Part shown: positions 46,922 through 56,242 of the stretch, one piece after another
Layout of the letters: every line of letters starts with the position of its first letter
Position numbering within the stretch: position 1 is the first letter of the stretch
Source: Pedobacter punctiformis
Lineage (GTDB): Bacteria; Bacteroidota; Bacteroidia; Sphingobacteriales; Sphingobacteriaceae
Direction of reading: 5' to 3'
DNA length: 64,000 nt
Assembly (NCBI RefSeq): GCF_027213715.1
Contig: NZ_JAPWGM010000003.1
Location: forward strand, 580,402-644,401
The notes under the pieces: generated by a model
The model's input: the letters and a program-made list of their open reading frames with translations, nothing else
Databases searched by the model: none
What the model was told of the DNA's origin: nothing
Translations under genes and position numbers: made by a program

Positions 46922-46943
46922 ATTGTGTTTATTTAAATTTGAA

Positions 46944-47801
46944 TTATTGGCCATTTTGAAGTATCCAGCTTATGGCTTCCCGGTAAACCAATTGCCTGGT
47001 TGTGGTATCTTTTAGGTTTAAGTCATGTCCGGCGCCCTTTATAGTAACCAGTTTATGTTTAATATGTTGTTTGTCCAGAGTATCGCTTAGTTGCTGCGAT
47101 TGAGAAAAATTAACTACCGGATCTGCTGTACCATGGATGATTAAAACGGGAATATTTTTAATTTGGGTAATGGGACTTGATTTCGAAAATTCCGGATCGA
47201 TCGCCTCTCCTTTTTTATACGTTTTCCCGGTCATTTTCTGGATTACATCCATCAAACCCACTTTACCGGCATAGTTTAATATCGTGGTATCAGTTAGATT
47301 GGTTGGACCGCAAAACTCAACAATTGCATTTATCTTTTTTGTTGTGGTGTACGCATACAAAAGGGCCAGGTGTGCTCCTGAACTTACGCCAGCCATCACA
47401 AATCCTTTATCTCTGATATTCCATTCTTTGGCATGCTCACTGCAGTAATTTAGTGCCGTATTTATATCATCGAGCATTTGTGGATAATGAATATCAGTAT
47501 TGTTCGCATAACGATGGTTTATGCTTGCTGAGGCGATTCCATTTTTCAGTAAGGAATCCTGATAATCCCTTACATACTCCTTTCCGGCCATTGTCCAGGC
47601 GCCACCGTGAATAAGGATAACAAAAGGTATTTTAACACTGCGATTTGCCGGGAGATAAACATCCATTAAATTTCTGTCCTTATCGCCATAATGAATATCG
47701 CTGTATTTTTTTTCTATGCCGTTTCCTTTTAACTCTTTTACCGGCGCACAGCCGTATAAAAAAAACGGAAGGATAAATGATAGTATTAGTTTTCTGACCA
47801 T
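46944..47801 (-). CDS. Lipoprotein alpha/beta hydrolase (BD-FAE-like esterase)
   Basis: 285 residues. Signal peptide with lipobox FLYGC, so it is probably a lipoprotein. LIHGGAWTMAGKEY near residue 65 is the HGG oxyanion loop, AGVSSGAHLALLYAY near 140 the GxSxG nucleophile, IHGTADPVVNF near 222 the Asp and GAGHDLN near 258 the His. The family includes carbohydrate esterases and kynurenine formamidase-like enzymes. It lies 22 bp from the next hydrolase and 29 bp after the acyl-CoA ligase on the same strand, making one operon with them. Confidence 0.87.
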   Translation of the reverse strand: MVRKLILSFILPFFLYGCAPVKELKGNGIEKKYSDIHYGDKDRNLMDVYLPANRSVKIPFVILIHGGAWTMAGKEYVRDYQDSLLKNGIASASINHRYANNTDIHYPQMLDDINTALNYCSEHAKEWNIRDKGFVMAGVSSGAHLALLYAYTTTKKINAIVEFCGPTNLTDTTILNYAGKVGLMDVIQKMTGKTYKKGEAIDPEFSKSSPITQIKNIPVLIIHGTADPVVNFSQSQQLSDTLDKQHIKHKLVTIKGAGHDLNLKDTTTRQLVYREAISWILQNGQ

Positions 47802-47830
47802 ATTGTTTTTATTAAAAGATGGGTATTGAA

Positions 47831-49381
47831 TTATAATCTGCTTTTTTCTCTGAGGTCTTTTTTTAATATTTTTCCCGTTGCAGAAATCGGTAAATGCTCC
47901 ACAAATTCAACTTTCCGGGGGTATTTATAAACAGCCATATGCGCCTTTGACCATAAAACAATCTCTTCTGCATCAATAACCTGCTTATCTTTAAGTACAA
48001 CAAAGGCCTTCACTTCTTCTCCCATTCTTTCATCCGGAATACCGATTACGGTTACTAAAGAAATGGAAGGGTGTTTCATCATAATTTCTTCAACCTCCCG
48101 GGGAAAAACATTCATTCCACCGCGAATAATCATATCTCTGGTACGATCAATGATGTAATAAAATCCTTCTTCATCCTTTACCGCAACATCACCAGAATGC
48201 ATCCATCCATTTCTCAATACATCAGCGGTTTGCTCTGGTTTTTCAAAATAACCCTTCATCACATTGTGGCCTTTGTAAATCAACTCACCCTTTTCTCCTG
48301 CAGGCAATTCTTTTCCTGTTTCATCAATAATTTTAACTTCTACACCCCAAACGGCAGTACCAATAGAGCCTGGTTTACAACCAATGCGAAAATCGTTAAA
48401 GGTTACAATTGGTGAGCCTTCACTCATTCCATACCCTTCTAAAACAGGAACATCAAATCTGGTTTCAAAATCCTGTAAAACCTTTAAGGGTAAGGATGCG
48501 CCGCCCGAAATACACAGACGCAGGTTTTTCTTAATACAATCATCCGCGATGCTTTCGTGATGATAATTAATCAGCGCCCAATACATGGTAGGTACCCCGG
48601 CAAAAATGCTGACGTGAAAAGTATCAATCAATTCCAGAACCGTTTTAGGATCAAATCGTGGCAGTAGGATGTTGTGTGCACCCCGGTAAATCCCGGCATT
48701 CATTAAAACCGTCATTCCAAAAATATGGAACAACGGAAGCACAACCAATTGTTTATCCTGATGGGTTGTACTAAATAAATCTGTTGCTAAAATTGCATTA
48801 CAAAATAAATTAGAATGACTTAGCTGGGCACCTTTTGCCTGCCCTGTTGTGCCTGATGTATAAATTAATAAGGCCACATCGTCAGCTAAAGTTTCTGCTG
48901 TTTCAAAGGTTGAAGGCTGATTGGCAGTTAAATCGTTAAAACTATTAACGGTATAAGCTTCTTTTTTTGTTTTTGGATTGATTAGATAAAAATGCTGGCA
49001 AAGCGGGGCATTGTAAAAAGCCTGAAATCCATAATCTCCGATTGGTAAATCTTCTGATCCTGAAAAACAAAAGTAGGCCTTAGCTTTACTATCATTAAGG
49101 TGATAGGCAATCTCATCTGCTTTTAGTAAAATATTAAATGGAACAATAATGGCACCCGTTTTTAAAACGCCAAAATATATAGCCGGAAATTCAGGAATAT
49201 TTGGGCAGGACAATGCAATTTTATCACCGGGTACAATCCCAATCTTTTCTAATCCGTTAGCTACCTGATTAGCCAGATGATTCAGCTCTGCATAACTTAT
49301 TGTACGGTCGTTAAAACTTACAGCCGGTTGATTTGCAAAACGTTTTGCACTATCTTCAAGAATTAAAGACAAATTAAACAT
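47831..49381 (-). CDS. Long-chain acyl-CoA synthetase-like AMP ligase
   Basis: 516 residues, adenylate-forming enzyme. Core motif IYTSGTTGQAKGAQLSH near residue 172, GYGMSEGSP near 312, DRTRDMIIRGG near 410 and the C-terminal catalytic Lys region SATGKILKKDLR near 500. It would activate a carboxylic acid as an AMP ester and then CoA thioester, using an acid freed by the esterases encoded next to it or taken up by the TonB receptor. It has no signal peptide and so works in the cytoplasm. ATG at 49381, with the 13-mer leader motif 10 bases upstream. Confidence 0.9.
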   Translation of the reverse strand: MFNLSLILEDSAKRFANQPAVSFNDRTISYAELNHLANQVANGLEKIGIVPGDKIALSCPNIPEFPAIYFGVLKTGAIIVPFNILLKADEIAYHLNDSKAKAYFCFSGSEDLPIGDYGFQAFYNAPLCQHFYLINPKTKKEAYTVNSFNDLTANQPSTFETAETLADDVALLIYTSGTTGQAKGAQLSHSNLFCNAILATDLFSTTHQDKQLVVLPLFHIFGMTVLMNAGIYRGAHNILLPRFDPKTVLELIDTFHVSIFAGVPTMYWALINYHHESIADDCIKKNLRLCISGGASLPLKVLQDFETRFDVPVLEGYGMSEGSPIVTFNDFRIGCKPGSIGTAVWGVEVKIIDETGKELPAGEKGELIYKGHNVMKGYFEKPEQTADVLRNGWMHSGDVAVKDEEGFYYIIDRTRDMIIRGGMNVFPREVEEIMMKHPSISLVTVIGIPDERMGEEVKAFVVLKDKQVIDAEEIVLWSKAHMAVYKYPRKVEFVEHLPISATGKILKKDLREKSRL

Positions 49382-49390
49382 TGAAAAAGA

Positions 49391-49403
49391 TATTTGGTTA
49401 GTT
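49391..49403 (-). promoter_or_regulatory. TATTTGGTTAGTT leader motif (second locus)
   Basis: Identical 13-mer to 44574-44586, again 10 bases from a start codon on the minus strand. The shared position and strand argue for a common leader element of two genes in the same cluster. Confidence 0.35.
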
Positions 49404-49506
49404 CAGGGCCAGGCCGTGAATTTTATTTTACTAAGCATAAAGTTATATGCACAGGTATCATAAAAAATATCTAATCGGGAATGATTTGATACGAAACGGG
49501 AATAAT

Positions 49507-50403
49507 TTAATGTGTATAGTTTAACCTGTCATTTAGCGGCGAAACGCCAAAATAACGCTGATACAAACCTGCAAAATGGCCCCGGTTTGCATAACCTAAC
49601 ATCGTACTGATTTCGCCAACGGGTAAATCTGTTTCTTTTAGCAGCTTTTGAGCAAAATCCATGCGCTGTTTAATGATATATTGCCGGATGGGCAAACCAA
49701 AAGCTTTTTTAAATTCACGTTTTAAATCGCATTCATTCAAACCTACTTTTCTGCTGATGTATTTTATGGATGGACTTTGATAGGGGTTTTCATCCAAAAG
49801 TTGTTTCGCGTTCTCTATGCAGGAAAAATGACGGTCTGAAATACTTTCAAAATGTTTTTCCAGGTTATTGGTTTGCAGAAAATCCATCCAGAAATAAATA
49901 AATTCAAGCATTTTAATTTCCAGTAATAATGCATTTGAAATTTGTCCTGCCTGAATCTCAAAAAGTTGTTTTTGTAAATTGATGATGTTTCTGTTGAAGC
50001 AATATTTCTCAAAACGATCCGACAATTGATTTTTTTCCAGTTTAAGGTATTTTCCAGGTATAAAAAAGCGAAATCCATCAACTTCTGTAATTTCCCATTC
50101 AAATTTTTTATCCCCCTCTATGGATGCTGAATGAATTTGTCCGTCTTTACTCAACCTGAAATCAATCAGTCCCTTTTGCCCTACGGGATCGTGTGAGAGA
50201 AAAGTAGAATCTTCCTTAAATTTCCATTTTCCCCTAAAAAAATGGATATCATCTCTCATAAATAGTTGTAATGAGCCTACTCCAACCTGTTCGGGAAGTT
50301 CGAGATGATGGGAATTCCAACCTTGATGAATATTGAAATCATAATCGTTAACCAGTGTATTTGCAAATTTTACTGGATTGATATAGGGCAATTTCAGTTC
50401 CAT
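49507..50403 (-). CDS. AraC family transcriptional regulator
   Basis: 298 residues: a less conserved N-terminal sensor part (1-190) and a C-terminal double helix-turn-helix (about 200-295) with the family signature ISTMLGYANRGHFAGLYQRYFGVSP near the end. It is on the same strand as the acyl-CoA ligase and lies 125 bp upstream of it, so it probably controls the receptor, hydrolase and ligase genes. Effector is unknown; a fatty acid or ester product would fit the cluster. Confidence 0.9.
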   Translation of the reverse strand: MELKLPYINPVKFANTLVNDYDFNIHQGWNSHHLELPEQVGVGSLQLFMRDDIHFFRGKWKFKEDSTFLSHDPVGQKGLIDFRLSKDGQIHSASIEGDKKFEWEITEVDGFRFFIPGKYLKLEKNQLSDRFEKYCFNRNIINLQKQLFEIQAGQISNALLLEIKMLEFIYFWMDFLQTNNLEKHFESISDRHFSCIENAKQLLDENPYQSPSIKYISRKVGLNECDLKREFKKAFGLPIRQYIIKQRMDFAQKLLKETDLPVGEISTMLGYANRGHFAGLYQRYFGVSPLNDRLNYTH

Positions 50404-50592
50404 ATTATTGCATATTAGGATGTTATAATATTATGCCAACATACAAAATTCTTGTTACATCTGCCAATTATCTTTTGGTAAAAGAAAAAATTTACCATGA
50501 TTATTATCAATTAGTTTTAGTCCGCTTGCGGGACAAAAGCTATCCGTTTGCAAAAAAACGTTCGTATAAAGCATTATCCTTATATTTACTAA

Positions 50593-50775
50593 ATGATTAG
50601 ATTATTTGATGAAATGCCGACCGAAATTTTGCAGGATGTTAAAGTGGGCGATATGGTTACCGATACTTTTAGTAAAACCGGATTAGTAGAAAAGATTGAA
50701 ATCAGTGATGATGGTTTGTACCGCATTTACGAATTCATTTTAGTTACTGGCCGAAGTATCACCGTCAAAAAATAA
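50593..50775 (+). CDS. Small hypothetical protein
   Basis: 60 residues, no signal peptide or membrane helix. Sequence is balanced (MIRLFDEMPTEILQDVKVGD, then acidic and beta-rich), not a shadow of another gene because nothing overlaps it. It lies between the AraC gene and the GntP-type permease, 35 bp before the latter and on the same strand, so it may share its transcript. I do not recognise the family. Confidence 0.55.
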   Translation: MIRLFDEMPTEILQDVKVGDMVTDTFSKTGLVEKIEISDDGLYRIYEFILVTGRSITVKK

Positions 50776-50810
50776 TCTTCTATTCTGATTCTCTAATTTA
50801 CATCCCCAAT

Positions 50811-52100
50811 ATGTCGCTGTTTATTGTTCTTTTTGGAATTTTACTGCTTTTTGTACTGATTTTAAAGAAATTAAACCCTATGATTGCCCTGCTTGCTGTG
50901 GCCATTGTTACGGGTTTATTACTGGGCATGCCAGCCACCAAAGTAATGGCTTCGGTAAGTGAAGGGATTGGAAGCACTTTGGGCAGTATGGTTATGGTGC
51001 TGGCCCTGGGTGCCATGATGGGTAAATTGATTGAAGACAGTGGCTCGGCAAAAAAGATTGTATTTATTCTTATTCGTGCATTTGGACAGAAAAATATTCA
51101 GTGGGCAGTTTTATTAACGGGTTTACTGGTTGGTATTCCGCTTTTTTACAATGCAGGTTTTGTGGTTTTAATTCCGCTTGTATTTGCTATTGCTTCTGCT
51201 ACAGGTTTATCAAAATTATACATCGGCATTCCTATGGCCGCAGCTTTATCTGTAACGCATGGTTTTCTGCCTCCACATCCCGGTCCGGTGGCTTTAGCAG
51301 GAATATTCCATGCCGATATAGGGAAAACTTTAATTTACGGCCTCATTTTAAGCATTCCAATAGCCATTATTGCAGGCGTTTATTTCCCAAGGTTAATTGT
51401 AAAACGAACAGCGACCACAACTTCATTCAGTATCGATGAGGAGCTCAATCTCCCTTCTGGTTTTAAGAGTTTTATTACCGCCTTACTTCCTGTTTTTTTA
51501 ATTATTGCCGGAACTATTGGTAATGGGATAAAGGCAGACTATATTTTAAAACCCTTTTTCACTTTCCTTGCAGATCCAACTTCGGCACTACTGATTTCTG
51601 TTTTATTAACCCTGTTAATTCAAGGGGGAAGCATTACAAAAGCGATGGAATCTTGTACCGAAGGTGTAAAAAGCATTGCCATGATTGTACTGATTATTGC
51701 TGCGGGTGGTGCATTTAAACAAATTTTAGTCAATAGTGGTGTTGGAGAAACCGTTAAAATACTAACTGCCGGTTTAAATCTGTCGCCGCTTTTACTGGCC
51801 TGGCTTATAACGGCCTCCCTTCGGGTAACACTCGGCTCGGCAACCGTAGCCGCACTTACGGCTTCGGGCATGGTACTGCCGCTCATTGGACCAACAGCTC
51901 CGCCAGAATTAATGGTATTAGCGGTTGGTGCAGGAAGTTTGATGTTTTCTCACGTAAACGATACGGGTTTCTGGATGTTTAAAGAATATTTTAACCTCAG
52001 CTTAAAGCAAACCTTTAGTACATGGACCATGATGGAAAGTATTGTATCCATATTGGGCCTGGCTGGTGTACTTCTTTTAAATCAGTTCAACTTTCTTTAA
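50811..52100 (+). CDS. GntP family gluconate:H+ symporter-like permease
   Basis: 429 residues with 12 or more predicted helices. Family marks: ALGAMMGKLIEDSGSAKKI near residue 65, THGFLPPHPGPVALAG near 150, and SHVNDTGFWMFKEYF near 380. GntP transporters move gluconate or related sugar acids into the cell with protons. No gluconate kinase gene is nearby, so the substrate is not fixed by context. Ends 40 bp before the tail of the lipase-like gene on the opposite strand. Confidence 0.9.
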   Translation: MSLFIVLFGILLLFVLILKKLNPMIALLAVAIVTGLLLGMPATKVMASVSEGIGSTLGSMVMVLALGAMMGKLIEDSGSAKKIVFILIRAFGQKNIQWAVLLTGLLVGIPLFYNAGFVVLIPLVFAIASATGLSKLYIGIPMAAALSVTHGFLPPHPGPVALAGIFHADIGKTLIYGLILSIPIAIIAGVYFPRLIVKRTATTTSFSIDEELNLPSGFKSFITALLPVFLIIAGTIGNGIKADYILKPFFTFLADPTSALLISVLLTLLIQGGSITKAMESCTEGVKSIAMIVLIIAAGGAFKQILVNSGVGETVKILTAGLNLSPLLLAWLITASLRVTLGSATVAALTASGMVLPLIGPTAPPELMVLAVGAGSLMFSHVNDTGFWMFKEYFNLSLKQTFSTWTMMESIVSILGLAGVLLLNQFNFL

Positions 52101-52140
52101 ACAGGTACTATTAATATAACCGTTTACTATAACAATTATA

Positions 52141-52827
52141 TTATTTCAGTTGATCTTTCAGGATTACCCAAACATTTTCGGCCAGTATTTTATCTCCCTC
52201 TGCTGTTGGATGAATGCCATCCGCCTGGTTCAGCTTTGGAATTCCCCCTACTTTATCTAATAAAAAAGGAATCAGTGCCATATTATTTTTCTTAGCCAGA
52301 TCAGGAAACATGTTTTTAAAATCTGAAGCATATTGAGCACCCATATTCGGTGGAATCTGCATACCGGCCAACACCAGCTTTGCATTTGGATATTTGGCTT
52401 TTACCCGATCAATAATATCCTGCAAATTTTTAATGGTTTGGGCAACAGGAAGTCCTCTTAAACCATCATTTGAACCCAGCTCAAGTACGAAAACATCAAC
52501 AGGTTGTTTTAGTAACCAATCAATCCGGCCTTTACCGCCCGCAGAAGTTTCGCCGCTTAAACCTGCATTAATTACTTTGTAAGGAAGTTTTAAAGAATCT
52601 ATTCTGTTTTGAATTAAAGCAGGATATGCTTCTGTCGGATCAAGCCCATAACCAGCGGTAAGACTTGTACCGAAAAAAAGTATATTTTTAGTTTTCACTT
52701 CAGTTTTTGCGTCCGTATGGTCAGCTGAATCTAAAGTTTTATCGTTATTGGTTTTATTCTGCTGATTTCCGCATGAAGCAAAGAAAACAGTCAAAACAAA
52801 TAATCCCATCAGGCGTTTTCGTAACAT
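52141..52827 (-). CDS. tesA: TesA-like SGNH esterase/lysophospholipase, lipoprotein
   Basis: 228 residues from ATG 52827 (MLRKRLMGLFVL); a TTG two codons upstream is also open. Lipobox TVFFASC gives a lipid anchor. SGNH blocks are complete: FFGTSLTAGYG near residue 50 (Ser), LSGETSAGGKGR near 92 (Gly), LELGSNDGLRG near 115 (Asn), DGIHPTAEG near 210 (Asp-His). It belongs to the TesA/arylesterase group and lies divergent from the ABC genes that follow, as in E. coli tesA-ybbA-ybbP. Confidence 0.9.
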   Translation of the reverse strand: MLRKRLMGLFVLTVFFASCGNQQNKTNNDKTLDSADHTDAKTEVKTKNILFFGTSLTAGYGLDPTEAYPALIQNRIDSLKLPYKVINAGLSGETSAGGKGRIDWLLKQPVDVFVLELGSNDGLRGLPVAQTIKNLQDIIDRVKAKYPNAKLVLAGMQIPPNMGAQYASDFKNMFPDLAKKNNMALIPFLLDKVGGIPKLNQADGIHPTAEGDKILAENVWVILKDQLK

Positions 52828-52927
52828 ATGCAACTATTTCTGTCTAATAATAAATTAGTAAATTAACAGGCCGCAACCTCATTATGTTTGTCGCTTAACC
52901 TTCATTTAAAATTAAAATACTCATCAA

Positions 52928-53617
52928 TTGGAAAGTATCCTAAACATTCGAAATGTAAGTAAAATTTATCAAAGTGCCGGACGGGAATTAACAGTTCTGG
53001 ATCAAATTAACTTTTCAATTACAGCAGGTTCAACGGTAGCCATTACCGGGCCATCCGGAAGCGGCAAAACAACTTTACTGGGTTTATGTGCCGGCTTAGA
53101 TCAATCGAGCAGCGGAAGCGTTGAACTTAATCAAATTGCTTTAGAAAAATTAAATGAGGACGAGCGTGCGGCAGTAAGGAATAAGTATGTAGGCTTTATT
53201 TTTCAGAATTTTCAATTGCTGCCTACTTTAACAGCTTTGGAAAATGTAATGGTTCCGCTTGAATTACGCGGAGCAAAAAATATTAAAAACCAGGCGCTTG
53301 AGCTTTTGGATAAGGTTGGTTTGGTTAACCGTTCCCATCACTATCCGGTACAATTATCAGGAGGCGAACAACAAAGGGTTTCTTTAGCCAGAGCTTTTTC
53401 CAATAAACCAGCCATACTTTTTGCAGATGAACCTACAGGAAATCTTGATGCAGAAACCAGCGAAAAAATAATTAAACTTTTATTCGATTTAAACAAGGAT
53501 GCCGGAACAACGCTGGTAATTGTAACCCACGATTTGGAACTTGCTGCCCGCACCAACCGCATCATCAAAATAAAAGGGGGCTTAATTCAATCAGACGAAA
53601 GCCAAAGCCATGACTAA
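52928..53617 (+). CDS. YbbA/LolD-like ABC ATPase
   Basis: 229 residues. Walker A ITGPSGSGKTTLL near residue 38, signature LSGGEQQRVSLARA near 142, Walker B ILFADEPTGNLDAET near 165. It belongs to the MacB/LolD type that drives mechanotransmission rather than substrate translocation. Translation begins at TTG (52928) with MESILNIRNV; no ATG fits. It overlaps the permease gene by 8 bp. Direct neighbour of TesA, divergent, 100 bp apart. Confidence 0.92.
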   Translation: MESILNIRNVSKIYQSAGRELTVLDQINFSITAGSTVAITGPSGSGKTTLLGLCAGLDQSSSGSVELNQIALEKLNEDERAAVRNKYVGFIFQNFQLLPTLTALENVMVPLELRGAKNIKNQALELLDKVGLVNRSHHYPVQLSGGEQQRVSLARAFSNKPAILFADEPTGNLDAETSEKIIKLLFDLNKDAGTTLVIVTHDLELAARTNRIIKIKGGLIQSDESQSHD

Positions 53618-56150
53618 TCAAGCCGTTGCCCCGCAAAAAATCAGTACATCCTGGCTGTTTAAAATGGCCGGGAGAGATAGCCGCAGAAACCGGTCGAGGT
53701 TGCTCCTGTTTATTTCGTCTATCGTTTTAGGCATTGCGGCTTTAGTAGCTGTGTATTCTTTCAAAGATAATCTGCAAAGAGACATCGATCAGCAGGCCAA
53801 AGAATTAACCGGAGCAGATTTGGTAATAGAAAGCCGGAAAGCCATCAGCAAAAATTCCCAAGCCATGCTGGATACCCTTGGTGATGAACGGTCGCAGGAG
53901 AAAAGTTTTGGTTCTATGATCTATTTTTTAAAAGGCTCAGGAAGCAGATTGGTGCAGATAAAGGCTTTAAAAGGCAAATATCCATATTATGGTTCTATTG
54001 AAACCAGTCCGGCAAGTGCAGCAACAACATTTCAAAATGGCAGAAACGCACTGGTAGATCAAACACTAATGCTTCAGTTTAAAGCTAAAGTTGGAGATTC
54101 AGTAAAAATTGGTGAACTTAATTTTCTAATTACCGGAATATTAAATAAAGCACCGGGACAAACCGGAATTTCGGCTAGTGTGGCACCCATTGTCTATATT
54201 CCATTCCAATATTTAGATCAAACCAAATTAATCCAACTGGGAAGCCGGGTAATTAACCGTTTTTATTACCGTTACAATAATCCTTCTTCAGTTGATGCAT
54301 TTGTTAAAAAAATACAGCCAAGATTTGATAAAGAAGGCCTTGATGCGGAAACTGTAGAATCAAGAAAGGCCCAAACCGGACGGTCATTTAGAGATGTAAA
54401 CCGGTTTCTAGCTTTATCAGGATTTATTGCCTTATTGCTAGGTTGTATTGGGGTGGGCAGTGCCATTCACGTGTACATTCAGGAAAAACTCAGTGCCATT
54501 GCTACGTTAAGGTGCTTAGGTTTAAAGGCCAGGGATGCTTTCTTTATCTATCTGATTCAGGTTGCGATTATCGGATTTATTGCTGCTGTTTTAGGCGCAT
54601 TGCTCGGTATGATTATTCAATTTTTGTTCCCTTTGGTGATGAAGGATTTTATTCCTGTCGAAGTAACCATGCAAATTTCCTGGCTGGCCATCGGACAAGG
54701 TGTATTGCTTGGATTAATCATTTCCATTCTTTTCGCCCTCCCTTCTCTCCTTTCTGTTAGAAAAATTTCTCCATTAAATGCCATTCGTGCTTCCTTTGAA
54801 AAAGCTGCAGGCAAACGTGATTTTTTACTATGGTTTGTTTATTTTTTGATGATACTCTTTGTTTTTGGCTTTACCTACCTGCAAATGAAAGGTTGGATGC
54901 AAACACTGATGTTTACCGTAGGTATTTCAATCGCATTTTTATTACTGGTTTTATTTTCAAAAATATTGATGTTTCTGGTTCGCAAGCTTTTGCCAGACTC
55001 TTTAAGTTATTTGTGGCGGCAAGGTTTTGCAAATTTGTATCGTCCGAATAATCAAACTTTAATGCTTACGGTTTCTATCGGGTTATCTACAGCATTTATT
55101 TGCACTTTGTATTTTGTTCAGGTCATTCTTATTAACCGGGTTACATTTTCTTCAGGAAAAAATCAGCCGAACATGGTTTTGTTCGATATTCAAAATACTC
55201 AAAAAGAGCCATTAAATAAACTGACAACTTCTTATCACTTACCACTCATGAACCAGGTGCCGGTTATTACCATGCGGATTGAGGAAATTAATGGCAAAAA
55301 AGCCAATGCTGACAGCAGTAACCGCAATGCTTTCAGAAACGAGATCAGGGCTACTTATCAGGATACATTAACGGCGGCAGAAAAAATAACTTCGGGTACC
55401 TGGATTGGAAAAGCAGACCCGGGAAAAACCATTTATATTTCGCTGGATCAAATGTTTGCGGAGCGGATTCGTGTAAAATTGAAGGATACGATTTTGTTTA
55501 ATGTACAGGGGATGATGATTCCAACGGTTGTTGGCAGTTTAAGGGAAGTAAACTGGAGCAGATTGCAAACCAATTTTCGTGTTGTATTTCCTTCAGGTGT
55601 ACTGGAAGATGCACCACAATTTCATGTATTAATGACCAAAGTACCATCTAACGAAGTTTCGGCCCGCTTCCAGGCTGCAGTTGTTCAGGATTTTCCAAAT
55701 GTTTCCGTTATTGATCTCGATCTGATCTTAAAATTACTGGATGAATTGCTCAGCAAAATTGGCTTTGTAATTCGGTTTATGGCCGGTTTTAGTATGGCCA
55801 CCGGGTGGATTGTTTTAGTTTCGGCTGTATTAACGAGCAAAAATCAACGTACAAAAGAAAGTATCTTGTTGCGGACGATGGGTGCAAGTAAAAAGCAAAT
55901 TTTAACCATTACAGCAATAGAATATTTCTTTTTAGGCTTTTTCGCCTCTGCAGCAGGATTAATTTTAGCACTGGGTAGTAGCTGGGTTTTGGCTAAATTC
56001 CTTTTCGATGTTTCTTTTGTTCCACCACTAATTCCAACCTTAATATTATTTGGTTCGGTTATTTTACTGGTTTTAATAACGGGTGTTTTAAGCAGTCGAA
56101 ATGTATTAAACCAACCCCCATTAAAGATTTTAAGAAATGAAGGAAATTAA
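53610..56150 (+). CDS. YbbP-like FtsX-type ABC permease
   Basis: 846 residues with two FtsX domains. Helix at about 30-50 (LLLFISSIVLGIAALVAVYS), periplasmic MacB_PCD-like part, helices near 270-400, and a second set at the C-terminus (WIVLVSAVLTSKN region). The ATPase partner is encoded 8 bp upstream. In E. coli the homologue YbbP is coupled with the thioesterase TesA gene. Function in lipid or lipoprotein handling is likely but unproven. Confidence 0.9.
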   Translation: MTNQAVAPQKISTSWLFKMAGRDSRRNRSRLLLFISSIVLGIAALVAVYSFKDNLQRDIDQQAKELTGADLVIESRKAISKNSQAMLDTLGDERSQEKSFGSMIYFLKGSGSRLVQIKALKGKYPYYGSIETSPASAATTFQNGRNALVDQTLMLQFKAKVGDSVKIGELNFLITGILNKAPGQTGISASVAPIVYIPFQYLDQTKLIQLGSRVINRFYYRYNNPSSVDAFVKKIQPRFDKEGLDAETVESRKAQTGRSFRDVNRFLALSGFIALLLGCIGVGSAIHVYIQEKLSAIATLRCLGLKARDAFFIYLIQVAIIGFIAAVLGALLGMIIQFLFPLVMKDFIPVEVTMQISWLAIGQGVLLGLIISILFALPSLLSVRKISPLNAIRASFEKAAGKRDFLLWFVYFLMILFVFGFTYLQMKGWMQTLMFTVGISIAFLLLVLFSKILMFLVRKLLPDSLSYLWRQGFANLYRPNNQTLMLTVSIGLSTAFICTLYFVQVILINRVTFSSGKNQPNMVLFDIQNTQKEPLNKLTTSYHLPLMNQVPVITMRIEEINGKKANADSSNRNAFRNEIRATYQDTLTAAEKITSGTWIGKADPGKTIYISLDQMFAERIRVKLKDTILFNVQGMMIPTVVGSLREVNWSRLQTNFRVVFPSGVLEDAPQFHVLMTKVPSNEVSARFQAAVVQDFPNVSVIDLDLILKLLDELLSKIGFVIRFMAGFSMATGWIVLVSAVLTSKNQRTKESILLRTMGASKKQILTITAIEYFFLGFFASAAGLILALGSSWVLAKFLFDVSFVPPLIPTLILFGSVILLVLITGVLSSRNVLNQPPLKILRNEGN

Positions 56151-56191
56151 GTCTTAGCGTTCAATAAAAGGATTGTCACATTACAGAACTT

Positions 56192-56232
56192 TCATTCTGA
56201 GCCTGCGGAGAGTTTCGGCAGGCCCAGAATGA
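56192..56232. repeat. REP-like palindrome between convergent genes
   Basis: Arms 56192-56206 (TCATTCTGAGCCTGC) and 56218-56232 pair with one mismatch around an 11-base loop. GC-rich relative to the neighbourhood and located between two convergent stop codons. It can serve as a terminator in both directions, and resembles dispersed palindromes in Bacteroidota genomes. Confidence 0.6.
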
Positions 56233-56242
56233 TAAATATTCC

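Noticed and set aside
48071..48415. A 114-residue plus-strand frame in the acyl-CoA ligase gene
   Set aside because: Antisense to a complete AMP-ligase; composition is typical of a shadow.
54443..54760. A 105-residue frame inside the YbbP-like permease gene
   Set aside because: It lies fully within a well-supported gene in another frame, is very rich in Cys, His and Arg and lacks any family motif.
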